49,770 nt of DNA, taken from an uncultured Chromatiales bacterium. GTDB taxonomy: Bacteria; Pseudomonadota; Gammaproteobacteria; Steroidobacterales; BM003. Shown one piece after another: positions 14,170 to 22,187 of the stretch. Below the pieces are notes generated by a model. That model saw nothing but the letters and a program-made list of their open reading frames with translations. It did not search any database and was not told the origin of the DNA. Positions within the stretch are counted from its first letter, which is position 1, and every line of letters begins with the position of its first letter. The stretch spans positions 1 through 49,770 of the forward strand of contig CAKZML010000303.1 in NCBI GenBank assembly GCA_937128475.1. Reading direction: 5' to 3'. The translations under genes were made by a program, and so were the position numbers.

Positions 14170-16026
14170 ATGCCGACACCCCAAACTACCAACCAAAAAG
14201 GCGTTCTCTACCTCGACGGTACCCGCCTGAGTCGTGCCCTGAAGGCCGGCATCGCCCGGGTCCTCAATGACGCCGACCACCTGAACAAGATCAACGTCTT
14301 CCCGGTCCCTGATGGTGACACCGGGACCAACCTGGTCCTGACCATGCGCTCCGTATTGATGGCCCTGGCCAACCACAAGGACCGCAACCTGGGACGCACC
14401 ATCGAACTGGTCGCCGACTCGGCTCTGGATGGCGCCAGGGGAAATTCCGGCGCGATCATGGCGCAGTTTTTCCACGGCCTATCCGACGGCGCCTCCGGGG
14501 TCGCTCGCTGGTGTACCGATAATTTCTCCAAGGCCGTGGTACGCGGCGCCGAATACGCCCGGGAAGCCATGGGGGAACCCCGCGAGGGGACGATCATCTC
14601 GGTGATTGACGCGTTCTCCGCCGAAGTGACCCTGCAGGCAGGTGAGTCCGGCGGGAAAGACTTTGCCCAGGTGCTGGAGCGAGGACTTGCCCGGGCACGA
14701 ATCGCCCTCGCCAATACACCCAATCAACTGGAAGTGCTGCGCAAGGCCGGCGTGGTGGATGCCGGCGCCAAGGGCTTCGTGGATTTACTGGAGGGCGTTA
14801 CAGACTTTGTACTCAATGGCTCCCCACGGGATTCCCTGGATCAACCCCTGCCCCAGATTCCGGCAGAAGAGACGGAGTTTGCCGGCATGGAGACGGTGGA
14901 CCTGACCCACCGCTATTGCACCGAGTGCGTCATCGTTGGCGAGAATCTCGACCGCCGCAAGGTACATGAATCCCTGGCAGGAATCGGCAGCAGCATGGTG
15001 ATCGCCGGCTTGAGAAGCCGCATCCGTGTGCACATTCACGTCAACGATCCAAACACGGTCTTTGAGATTGCTGCTCAGCATGGCGAGGTGCAGAACACCA
15101 AGGCCGATGACATGCTCCAGCAACAACGCAGCGCCAGCCAGAAGGGACGCCGTGTTGTCGTGGCGACCGACTCCGCCGCGGATCTGCCAGATGAGGCGCT
15201 GGAGAACCTGGGTATCCACATGATCCCTGTTCGGCTGCATTTTGGAGAACGCAGTTTCCTGGACAAGATGTCCCTGAGCCACGCCGAATTTTACGAAGAA
15301 TTGCGAACCAATCCGATACATCCCCAGACCTCCCAGCCCGCCCCGGGGGATCTGCGAAGAATGTTTGAGTTCCTGGCCGCCCACTTTGAACACGTGGTCT
15401 CGCTGCACGTGACCGGCAAGGCCAGCGGTACGTTTCAGGCAGCACAGTCGGCAACCACCCGCTTGCATGCGCCCGACAAAGTGACGGCCATGGATTCCAT
15501 GAACGCCTCGGCGGGACAGGGACTGGTTGCCATGTATGCAGCGGAACTTGCCGCCACAGGCGCCGGACCGGAAGAGGTCATCGCAGGGGTGACCCACATC
15601 ATTCCCCTGACACGCACCTATGCGCTGCTGGGAAATCTGGCATACGCCGTAAAAGGCGGACGAGTAGCCGCCTCGAAGAAGCGCATCGCAGATTTATTCA
15701 GGGCAACGCCGGTCCTGGAGCTTGGCGACGGGGGCAGTATCGACGTGGGTGGCATGTTCTTCGGGCGCAAGAACAGACTGCGTAAATTCGTTCGCTTCGT
15801 AAAACGCCGGCAGGACATTTCAAGCAACAGCCGTATCCTGATTGCCCACGCTGAATGTGCTGAGCAAGCCAAACAACTGGAGGGCCTGCTGCGAGAAGCA
15901 CTGCCTAACACCCAGGACATTCAGATCACCCAGCTGGGCACCGCCATCGGCGTGCACGGCGGGGCAGGCACCCTGGTGGTGGCCATTCAAACAGGCTACG
16001 AACTTCCGGAAAAGAAATCTTCCTAG
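14170..16026 (+). CDS. One-chain fatty-acid kinase: FakA (DhaL/DAK2) fused to FakB (DegV)
   Basis: The 618-residue protein joins domains that are separate proteins in Firmicutes. Residues 15-210 are a DhaL/DAK2 kinase domain with the magnesium/ATP loop FPVPDGDTGTN (Asp48, Asp50 region). Residues 240-325 are the FakA middle domain ('YCTECVIVGENLDRRKV', 'VHIHVNDPN'). Residues 330-610 are a DegV domain with TDSAADLPDE and the fatty-acid pocket motif TSQPAPGDL (about 387-395). FakA phosphorylates fatty acids presented by FakB, yielding acyl phosphate for phospholipid synthesis. Fused versions occur in gammaproteobacteria, where their role is less well studied. The stop codon shares a CTAG with the convergent yedK. 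Confidence 0.9.
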   Translation: MPTPQTTNQKGVLYLDGTRLSRALKAGIARVLNDADHLNKINVFPVPDGDTGTNLVLTMRSVLMALANHKDRNLGRTIELVADSALDGARGNSGAIMAQFFHGLSDGASGVARWCTDNFSKAVVRGAEYAREAMGEPREGTIISVIDAFSAEVTLQAGESGGKDFAQVLERGLARARIALANTPNQLEVLRKAGVVDAGAKGFVDLLEGVTDFVLNGSPRDSLDQPLPQIPAEETEFAGMETVDLTHRYCTECVIVGENLDRRKVHESLAGIGSSMVIAGLRSRIRVHIHVNDPNTVFEIAAQHGEVQNTKADDMLQQQRSASQKGRRVVVATDSAADLPDEALENLGIHMIPVRLHFGERSFLDKMSLSHAEFYEELRTNPIHPQTSQPAPGDLRRMFEFLAAHFEHVVSLHVTGKASGTFQAAQSATTRLHAPDKVTAMDSMNASAGQGLVAMYAAELAATGAGPEEVIAGVTHIIPLTRTYALLGNLAYAVKGGRVAASKKRIADLFRATPVLELGDGGSIDVGGMFFGRKNRLRKFVRFVKRRQDISSNSRILIAHAECAEQAKQLEGLLREALPNTQDIQITQLGTAIGVHGGAGTLVVAIQTGYELPEKKSS

Positions 16027-16688
16027 GCCACCGGGTCCAGTAACTCGGCACCCTCGTTGCGGGGACTGTTGACGCGGGTGCTAACTGGCCAGGCCTGCAG
16101 GCTGTCCTCCTGCAGGGGCCGCAATAGATCGGCCGCCTCGACAATCCCGACATTCTTACTGTCCAGCCAGCGACCACAGTCCTCCGGGGCAAGCATGGCC
16201 GGCATCCGATGATGCAGGGCCTGCATGAAGTCGTTGGCCTCGGTGGTAATGATGGTGCAGGACTCCAGTGACTCGGTTTCCTGACGCCAACCCTCCCACA
16301 GACCCGCCATGGCAATGGGCTCTGAGTCCTTGCGGCTGATGAAGTAAGGACGCTTGGCGCCGCCTTCCTTGCGCCATTCATAAAACCCGCTAGTCAACAC
16401 GAGGCAGCGTCGCTGGCTGAAGGCTTTCTTGAACGAGGGCTTCTCAGCCAGGGTTTCCGCCCGGGCATTAATCATGCGATTGCCAATAGCCTTTTCCCTG
16501 GCCCAGGACGGCACCAGGCCCCAGTGCAACATGACCAGTTGCCTCTGGCCCTGGGGATCCAGTCGGATCGCCGGCACGAATTGGGTTGGCGCGATGTTGT
16601 AGCGCGCCTCAATGGACACCGGCACCGGTGTATCAAACAACCGGGTCACCGATTCACGGGGAGAAAAGAATGTGTAACGACCGCACAT
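16023..16688 (-). CDS. yedK: SRAP/HMCES abasic-site DNA-protein crosslinker YedK
   Basis: This 221-residue cytoplasmic protein begins MCGRYT. Cys2 becomes the N-terminus after methionine removal and forms a thiazolidine crosslink with abasic sites in single-stranded DNA. Other family marks are present: 'YNIAPTQFVPAI' with the substrate asparagine, 'MINARAETL', 'GFYEW' and the histidine motif 'LHHRMPAML'. It protects ssDNA abasic sites during replication. The length is normal for the family. It converges on the fatty-acid-kinase gene, the two stop codons overlapping in one CTAG. Confidence 0.95.
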   Translation of the reverse strand: MCGRYTFFSPRESVTRLFDTPVPVSIEARYNIAPTQFVPAIRLDPQGQRQLVMLHWGLVPSWAREKAIGNRMINARAETLAEKPSFKKAFSQRRCLVLTSGFYEWRKEGGAKRPYFISRKDSEPIAMAGLWEGWRQETESLESCTIITTEANDFMQALHHRMPAMLAPEDCGRWLDSKNVGIVEAADLLRPLQEDSLQAWPVSTRVNSPRNEGAELLDPVA

Positions 16689-16703
16689 ATTCCCACCCTT
16701 TTC

Positions 16704-17477
16704 CTAATCGCGGATTCCCACGCCCTTGCGCATCAGCATCAGGGCGGTGGTAAACAACACCACCAGGAAGACCATGATAATCGCGTAGGCCGTGCCCAAA
16801 CCAATGTCAGACACACCCAGGATGCCGTGGCGGAATGCATTCACCATGTACAGGATTGGATTTGCCCGTGACACGCCCTGCCAGAATTCCGGAAGCATGT
16901 TTATCGAGTAGAAAACGCCACCCAGGTAGGTCAACGGGGTCAGGATGAATGTGGGCACGATGGCAATATCATCAAACTTCTTGGCAAAAATTGCATTGAT
17001 CATGCCAGCCAGGGAAAACACTGCCGAGGTCAGCAGCGCAACACTGAGCGTCACCGGGAGACTGTGCAATTGCAGCTCTGTGAAAAATAGCGCAATGATC
17101 GTGACCGCGATACCTACCATCAAGCCCCGGGCCATTCCGCCGGCCATGTGGCCCAGAATAATCAGCCAATTTGGAAGTGGCGATACCAGCATTTCCTCCA
17201 GGTACTTACCAAACTTGGCGCCAAAAAAGGACGAGACCACATTGCCGTAAGAGTTGGTGATCACTGACATCATGATCAGTCCCGGGGCAATGTATTGCAT
17301 GTAATCAAAGCCATCCATCAGGCCGATACGCCGACCAATCAGGTTGCCAAAAATAATGAAATACAAGGTCATGGTGATGACCGGCGGCAGCAGGGTCTGC
17401 ATCCAGATTCGCAATATCCGGGACAATTCTTTCAGCACGATGGTCTTGAAGCCGATCCAGTTTTCCCGGTGCCTCAT
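16704..17477 (-). CDS. yadH: ABC-2 transporter permease, YadH type
   Basis: The 257-residue inner-membrane protein has six hydrophobic segments and the ABC-2 signature 'GGVFYSINMLPEFWQ-VSRANPILYMVNAFRHG'. It overlaps the preceding ATPase gene by 4 bases (ATGA at 17474-17477), so the pair is one exporter. The family is widespread in gammaproteobacteria as YadG/YadH; the substrate is unproven. It ends 15 bases before the yedK start, and the three genes may be transcribed together. Confidence 0.92.
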   Translation of the reverse strand: MRHRENWIGFKTIVLKELSRILRIWMQTLLPPVITMTLYFIIFGNLIGRRIGLMDGFDYMQYIAPGLIMMSVITNSYGNVVSSFFGAKFGKYLEEMLVSPLPNWLIILGHMAGGMARGLMVGIAVTIIALFFTELQLHSLPVTLSVALLTSAVFSLAGMINAIFAKKFDDIAIVPTFILTPLTYLGGVFYSINMLPEFWQGVSRANPILYMVNAFRHGILGVSDIGLGTAYAIIMVFLVVLFTTALMLMRKGVGIRD

Positions 17478-18421
17478 GACTTACCCTCCGCCGCGGCCTG
17501 CTGTCGTCCGGCGCGGTTCTCTACCAGGTCCATGAACAACTCCTCGAGTCGATTGCTCTTGTTGCGCATGCTCTGCACCACGATGCCGCGGCTGTTGAGT
17601 TGCTCAAACAATGCACTGAGACCCCGTTGGTCAGTGATCTCCACTTCCAGGGTCTCTTCATCCACCCGGCGACAAAGATAGCCGTCGAGTTCCGGGGCTG
17701 CCTCGACAGGACCGGCCAGGTTCAACAACACGATTTCCTTGTGCAACTTACGCAGCAAACGGTCCATGCGGTTGTGTTCGATAATCCGCCCCTCATCGAT
17801 GATCGCGATGTTGCGGCACAGGTTCTCGGCTTCTTCCAGGTAGTGGGTGGTCAGGATGATGGTGGTGCCGGCTTCATTGATGCCCTTCACGAATTCCCAC
17901 ATGGAACGGCGAATCTCGATGTCCACCCCTGCGGTGGGCTCATCCAGGATCAACAAGCGGGGTTCGTGTACCAGGGCGCGGGCAATCATCAGGCGGCGCT
18001 TCATGCCACCGGAAAGGCTGCGGGATATCTGGTCGCGCTTTTCCCAAAGCTCCAGTTGCCGCAGATACTTCTCGGCGCGCCGACAGGCCTCTGCCCGGGG
18101 AATCCCGTAATAGCCCGCCTGGTTCACGACGATATTGAATACTTTTTCGAACTGGTTGAAATTGATCTCCTGGGGTACGACCCCGATCATCGATTTGGCA
18201 ATTTCCAGTTCCTGGTCGATGTCGTGACCAAAGATTTCTACCTTTCCGGCGGTCTTGTTCACCAGGGAGGTGATGATACCGATGGCGGTGGTCTTTCCCG
18301 CTCCGTTGGGACCGAGAAGCGCAAAGAAATCTCCCTCGTCCACCTCAAGGTTAATGCCATCCAGGGCCCGCACGCCGTTGGCGTACACCTTTTCCAATCC
18401 AATCAGTGAAAGGGCTTTCAT
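17474..18421 (-). CDS. yadG: ABC transporter ATP-binding protein, YadG type
   Basis: At 315 residues it is the usual YadG length. It shows Walker A GPNGAGKTTA (about 39-48), signature SLSGGMKRRL, Walker B LLILDEPTAGVD and the switch histidine in TTHYLEEAENL. The C-terminal 90 residues carry the regulatory beta-domain seen in this group. The neighbouring YadH permease completes the exporter. No specific promoter could be recognised in the 87 bases between this gene and the FlhD-like gene, which runs in the same direction upstream. Confidence 0.93.
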   Translation of the reverse strand: MKALSLIGLEKVYANGVRALDGINLEVDEGDFFALLGPNGAGKTTAIGIITSLVNKTAGKVEIFGHDIDQELEIAKSMIGVVPQEINFNQFEKVFNIVVNQAGYYGIPRAEACRRAEKYLRQLELWEKRDQISRSLSGGMKRRLMIARALVHEPRLLILDEPTAGVDIEIRRSMWEFVKGINEAGTTIILTTHYLEEAENLCRNIAIIDEGRIIEHNRMDRLLRKLHKEIVLLNLAGPVEAAPELDGYLCRRVDEETLEVEITDQRGLSALFEQLNSRGIVVQSMRNKSNRLEELFMDLVENRAGRQQAAAEGKS

Positions 18422-18508
18422 CTGTCCTCGCGAAAATGCTCATCAAAGCAGGTAAGTGTAGCAGCGAGGGCTCATTCAGATAACCGCCGGACCGACCTGG
18501 CAGATAAA

Positions 18509-19093
18509 TCATTTACGGGGCCGCTGGCTGATAAACTGGGCGCTCCAGGCACGGGCGACTTCCCATCCCTTATCCCCCGGGTCACGGACACTGCACAGCA
18601 GGTCTGGCCAAAACCTGGGATGGGCCCACATCTTCAACGTTACCGCCGGTTTGCAGGCCAGGGTGGCCCTCACAACATCAGCCAGGCTAAGCGCACCGAG
18701 CTCGAGTACCCGCTCTCTGGACCAGCCCAACACCAACGCTGCGGCCATCGGACTGGTCTGACTCAGGTGCCAGGCAAAGCTCGATGCAACCAGGCCAAAC
18801 TCCCGGACCAGCAGTTCATCTGCGCTGCCCCCGGAAACCCTTGCCTGTTCGGCAACTCCCATCTGCTGACCGGGTCGGGTATCGAGTTTCAGCGAAAATA
18901 GTGCGGCCCGGGTGGTGCACAGCATTTCAGCCTGGTCTGGATCCAGTCCGGCGATCATTTCCGACAGGCCGCTTCTACAATCCAGCCGGCTGGCCATTGC
19001 CGACCCCTCGCAATGGTGAATCAACCCCAGGAACGCTGCATTCAAGCGCCGAAGCTCAGCGAAAGCCCGCCGGTCCAAAACCTCCCTTTCCAT
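18509..19093 (-). CDS. FlhD-like regulator with two tandem FlhD units
   Basis: The 194-residue protein aligns by eye with the FlhD core twice. Unit 1 (residues 14-71) shows 'LNAAFLGLIHHCEGSAMASRL', corresponding to FlhD 'INLSYLLLAQRL-(DK)ASAMFRL', and then 'AALFSLKLD' for 'QLVCHFRFD'. Unit 2 (residues 98-156) shows SPMAAALVLGWSRERVLELG then ALSLADVVRATLACKPAV and TLKM, matching FlhD LGINEEMATTLAALTLPQMV and the strand after it. E. coli FlhD (116-119 residues) has one unit and dimerises; this protein may be a built-in dimer. Neither unit keeps E. coli Cys65. A tryptophan-rich tail (156-194) is extra. A perfect AAGGAGGT ribosome-binding site precedes the ATG. The divergent FlhC homologue next door supports the call. 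Targets are unknown. Confidence 0.72.
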   Translation of the reverse strand: MEREVLDRRAFAELRRLNAAFLGLIHHCEGSAMASRLDCRSGLSEMIAGLDPDQAEMLCTTRAALFSLKLDTRPGQQMGVAEQARVSGGSADELLVREFGLVASSFAWHLSQTSPMAAALVLGWSRERVLELGALSLADVVRATLACKPAVTLKMWAHPRFWPDLLCSVRDPGDKGWEVARAWSAQFISQRPRK

Positions 19094-19098
19094 GCCCC

Positions 19099-19106
19099 AC
19101 CTCCTT
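19099..19106 (-). promoter_or_regulatory. Perfect Shine-Dalgarno of the FlhD-like gene
   Basis: AAGGAGGT on the minus strand is fully complementary to the 16S rRNA 3' end and lies 5 bases before the ATG at 19093. It is among the strongest ribosome-binding sites I see in the window and fixes the start codon. Confidence 0.8.
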
Positions 19107-19152
19107 TAAATCGAACAGGAATGGAACATTAAACACTGTTTTATTGGGATAC

Positions 19153-19173
19153 AAAAGACATTAATGGTCTTTT
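19153..19173. repeat. Inverted repeat in the shared FlhD/FlhC-like upstream region
   Basis: Perfect 7-bp arms AAAAGAC (19153-19159) and GTCTTTT (19167-19173) flank ATTAATG. It lies near the middle of the 168-base AT-rich region between the divergent genes. A TATAGT at 19183-19188 could be a -10 element towards the FlhC-like gene. The repeat is placed to act as an operator for both promoters. A terminator role is less likely, since neither strand has a transcript ending here. Confidence 0.4.
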
Positions 19174-19261
19174 TACCCCAAATATAGTATTTTTACTTCT
19201 CGAAAATTCAATAAAGTGAGGTTTCGCCAATAAATCGCACAGTACTCCAGGAGAAACCGCT

Positions 19262-19816
19262 ATGACGCACACACTAACCCGCTACACACGCGAGCAGTCT
19301 CGCACGGACCTGGCCATCAGAATGATTGGTCACGAGGTCAGGACCTACTTGATCCGCCGCTGTACCGGCCTGAGCGAAGACCGGATACGCAAGCTATACA
19401 ACGTCTATTTTCGCCAGGACGGGTGCCCGGTAACCCGCCATCGTGGCAAGACGCCCAGGCAACCCGAGTATTTTACCCGCAATCTCACTGCGCAACTCGA
19501 GGCGACGACATTTATCCGGGTATGCCTGGCCGCCGGCATCATCAGGTTCAACGAACAAGACAGGATCACCCCGACCCTCCCCGCGTCCAGCGCCGAATAC
19601 GGACAGAAATTCTGCGACGCCTACGAGGCGTACATGGTCCTGCACAACCCGCCCGGGCTGAGCTTTGAACGCGCCTGGAACCTGATTGATGCGCTTTGCA
19701 GGGGACACGTAGTCGGTATGACAAACTGCCGGCGCTGCGAAGTCTCATTTCTGCGAGACACACTGGACGCCAATGACGTAGTCTGCCCGGCATGCTGTCT
19801 CGGCCCCCTGCAATAA
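19262..19816 (+). CDS. FlhC-like transcriptional regulator
   Basis: The 184-residue protein follows FlhC along its length: 'DLAIRMIGHEVRTYLIRRCTG' then 'LSEDRIRKLY' (FlhC LSRGRLIKLYKE), central 'FCDAYEAYMVLH' and 'LSFERAWNLIDAL' (FlhC LTRAWTLVRF). The C-terminal zinc site is Cys156, Cys159, Cys175 and Cys178, with spacing close to E. coli Cys137/140/157/160. It stops just after the zinc site, lacking about 30 C-terminal residues of E. coli FlhC. FlhC is the DNA-binding part of the FlhD4C2 flagellar master activator. Here the gene is divergent from a tandem FlhD-like gene instead of in one operon with flhD. AGGAG lies 8 bases before the ATG. Confidence 0.8.
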   Translation: MTHTLTRYTREQSRTDLAIRMIGHEVRTYLIRRCTGLSEDRIRKLYNVYFRQDGCPVTRHRGKTPRQPEYFTRNLTAQLEATTFIRVCLAAGIIRFNEQDRITPTLPASSAEYGQKFCDAYEAYMVLHNPPGLSFERAWNLIDALCRGHVVGMTNCRRCEVSFLRDTLDANDVVCPACCLGPLQ

Positions 19817-19904
19817 CCATTCAGGTTCCCCACAGCCATGGCAGAGCCGACGCCGAAAAGGTACTCTCAATGCAATCCGACAAATCTCTTGCAGGAGCAA
19901 GAAC

Positions 19905-20387
19905 ATGGACTGGTGTACCGCCGACTTATGCGACAATTTCAGCGATGAACTACAGATAGCTCAGCCGCTGTTCCAGGCCTATGGCGGGGCTCCCAGCTTC
20001 CACGGACCGGCAGCCACTGTGAAAGTGCTCGAAGATAATTCCCTGGTGCGCGAGGCATTTGAAAGCCCCGGACTGGGACGGGTCCTGGTGGTGGATGGCG
20101 CAGGCTCGCTGCGCTGCGCACTGGTAGGAGACATGCTGGCAAAGCTGGCTATCGACAACGGCTGGGCCGGGGCCATCGTCAACGCCCCGATCCGCGACAG
20201 CAAGGTCATTGGCGAGATGCCCATTGGCTTTCGGGCCCTGGGAACCTGCCCTCTGAAAAGCGTAAAACTCGGCGCCGGGGAGAAAGAGTTGCCGGTGAAA
20301 TTCGCCGGCGTTTCCATCAAGCCCGGAGACTGGGTCTACGCAGACGAAGACGGAATCGTCATCGCCTCTCGCGAGTTACCCCTTTGA
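19905..20387 (+). CDS. rraA: Regulator of RNase E activity A
   Basis: The 160-residue protein matches RraA: 'TADLCDNF', 'GGAPSFHGPAATVKVLEDNSL', 'GRVLVVDGAGSLRCALVGDMLA', 'GWAGAIVNAPIRD' and 'GVSIKPGDWVYADEDGIVIA'. RraA binds RNase E and inhibits RNA decay. It keeps the Arg-Asp pair (PIRD) also found in RraA-like aldolases and in Pseudomonas RraA, so an enzymatic role cannot be excluded from sequence alone. AGGAG lies 8 bases before the ATG. Its TGA overlaps the TTG start of nudC. Confidence 0.92.
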   Translation: MDWCTADLCDNFSDELQIAQPLFQAYGGAPSFHGPAATVKVLEDNSLVREAFESPGLGRVLVVDGAGSLRCALVGDMLAKLAIDNGWAGAIVNAPIRDSKVIGEMPIGFRALGTCPLKSVKLGAGEKELPVKFAGVSIKPGDWVYADEDGIVIASRELPL

Positions 20388-21334
20388 CCGACACATTGAA
20401 GACACCCAGCATTCCGGCAGCTAATTCCTTTGCGGCAGCCCCGGTGGACCGGGCCGCCCACCTGCGCAAGGATGCCGCATGGCTGTCCCAGGCCATGCAG
20501 CATGAGGAAGCCCGGTTCTTGCCCTTGTCAGACGGCAAGAGCCTGGTGAACAATCCGGATTCGCCACAGCCGTGCATGCTGGACAGCGCCCAGGCCCAGG
20601 CCATCGGAGTGACCCCCGAGCGCCTGACCTTTCTCGGTCTTTGGGAAGACCGGGCCACTTTCGCCTTCGAGGCGCTGGATGCCGAATTAAGCGCCCTGGC
20701 CAGTCATGGCGAGTTCATGGACCTGTACAGCCTGGCCTACTCACTGGACGCCAACACCTCGGCAGTGCTGGGCTACGCCAGGGCGGTATTGCTCTGGCAG
20801 CAACGCCACCCCCATTGCAGCCGCTGTGGCGAGCTGGTGAATTTTGAGTTCGGCGGTCATGTACTGGCCTGCTCCAACCCGGACTGCGGCAAACACCAGT
20901 TCCCCCGCCTGGATCCGGCCATCATCGTGCTGGTGGAAGATGGAGAGCGCTGCCTGCTGGGAAGACAAGCAACCTGGCCTGCCCAGCGTTATTCCACCAT
21001 CGCCGGATTTGTTGAGCCGGGAGAAAGCCTGGAGGATGCAGTGATCCGGGAGGTGTACGAGGAAACCGGCGTGCACGTGCATTCACCTCGCTATCACTCC
21101 TCCCAACCCTGGCCCTTTCCCTCCTCCTTGATGCTCGGCTTCAATGCCACGGCCAGCTCGAGCGAAATCCAGCTTATTGACGAAGAACTGGAGGACGCTC
21201 GCTGGTTCACCCGGGAAGAACTGACCTCGGGAATCATCAAGCTGTCTCCCTCGATGTCGATTTCCTATCGCCTGATCCAGGCCTGGCATGACGCCGGTTC
21301 AGACACGCCCCTGGCAGAGATCCGCTCCTGGTAG
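20384..21334 (+). CDS. nudC: NAD(+) diphosphatase / RNA deNADding enzyme
   Basis: The 316-residue protein contains the NudC zinc site (CSRCG ... CSNPDC), the Nudix box GFVEPGESLEDAVIREVYEE and the NudC-specific SQPWPFPSSLM. It hydrolyses NADH/NAD and removes NAD caps from RNA 5' ends. The start is TTG at 20384, overlapping the rraA stop (TTGA). The next in-frame ATG is 37 codons later and would remove the conserved N-terminal domain, so the TTG is favoured. Translational coupling with rraA links two RNA-turnover functions. Confidence 0.94.
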   Translation: MTDTLKTPSIPAANSFAAAPVDRAAHLRKDAAWLSQAMQHEEARFLPLSDGKSLVNNPDSPQPCMLDSAQAQAIGVTPERLTFLGLWEDRATFAFEALDAELSALASHGEFMDLYSLAYSLDANTSAVLGYARAVLLWQQRHPHCSRCGELVNFEFGGHVLACSNPDCGKHQFPRLDPAIIVLVEDGERCLLGRQATWPAQRYSTIAGFVEPGESLEDAVIREVYEETGVHVHSPRYHSSQPWPFPSSLMLGFNATASSSEIQLIDEELEDARWFTREELTSGIIKLSPSMSISYRLIQAWHDAGSDTPLAEIRSW

Positions 21335-21413
21335 TGAGACACCGATCGGTGCGAGTTAAGCATTCAGGCGGTATGCTTAACCCCCTTTCGCTACTACGAA
21401 ACCACTTATTGTC

Positions 21414-22187
21414 ATGTGCCTGATTACCTTTGCCTGGCGCACACTGCCGGAATCACCACTCGTGTTCATTGGCAATCGCGATGAATTTCACAAGCGGCCG
21501 TCCGCCCCGGCCCACTGGTGGGACAATCCCGCCGGCATCCTGGCCGGCAAGGACCTGCAAGCCAACGGAACCTGGCTCGGCCTGAACCGCCAGGGCCGTG
21601 TCGCGGTGGTGACAAATTTTCGCGAAGGCGGCAGCGAACCGGCAAAACGCTCACGGGGTGAACTGGTAACCCGCTTCCTGGAAGGCATGGACAGCGATGC
21701 CCACTGGAACAGCCTGCACGAGCAAGCTGCCGACTACGCCGGCTTCAACCTGATTTTTTACGATGGCGAAACACTGGGCTATTTCAGTAACCGGGGTATG
21801 CATCGACGATCCCTGGAGCCCGGGGTGTACGCCCTGAGCAATAATTTCCTGGATACGCCCTGGCCCAAGGTAACGCGATTGAAACAAGCCCTTAACGACC
21901 AGCTGCAATTGCGCTGGAGCGATGAGGCAATGCTCGAACTAATGCATGACCGGCAGCCAGCCGACGACGAGGACCTGCCCGACACGGGAATAGGCAAGCA
22001 ATGGGAACGAATGCTGTCGCCTGCGTTCATAGTCAGTGAAGAATACGGCACCCGGTGTACCAGCCTGATTCGCCAGGATCAGAATGGTGAGTTCAGCTTC
22101 ACCGAAAGAAGCTTCGGCCGCGACGGCCTGCCCACCACTACCCAACAATTCACCTTTTCCCCCAAACAGGACGCCCGACAAGAATGA
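21414..22187 (+). CDS. NRDE-family protein (TANGO2 homologue)
   Basis: The 257-residue protein starts MCLITF and carries the name-giving GNRDEFHKRP, then PAHWW, 'ILAGKDLQANGTWLGLNRQGRVAVVTNFRE' and 'ALSNNFLDTPWPKV'. Cys2 after methionine removal suggests an N-terminal-nucleophile hydrolase fold. The family (NRDE, PF05742) includes human TANGO2, linked to haem or lipid handling; the bacterial function is not settled. Its stop overlaps the next start by 4 bases (ATGA), indicating an operon with the S9 peptidase. Confidence 0.92.
   Translation: MCLITFAWRTLPESPLVFIGNRDEFHKRPSAPAHWWDNPAGILAGKDLQANGTWLGLNRQGRVAVVTNFREGGSEPAKRSRGELVTRFLEGMDSDAHWNSLHEQAADYAGFNLIFYDGETLGYFSNRGMHRRSLEPGVYALSNNFLDTPWPKVTRLKQALNDQLQLRWSDEAMLELMHDRQPADDEDLPDTGIGKQWERMLSPAFIVSEEYGTRCTSLIRQDQNGEFSFTERSFGRDGLPTTTQQFTFSPKQDARQE

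Noticed and set aside
19153-19173. Inverted repeat followed by T, considered as a terminator
   Set aside because: The genes on both sides point away from it, so no transcript would end there; an operator is more sensible.
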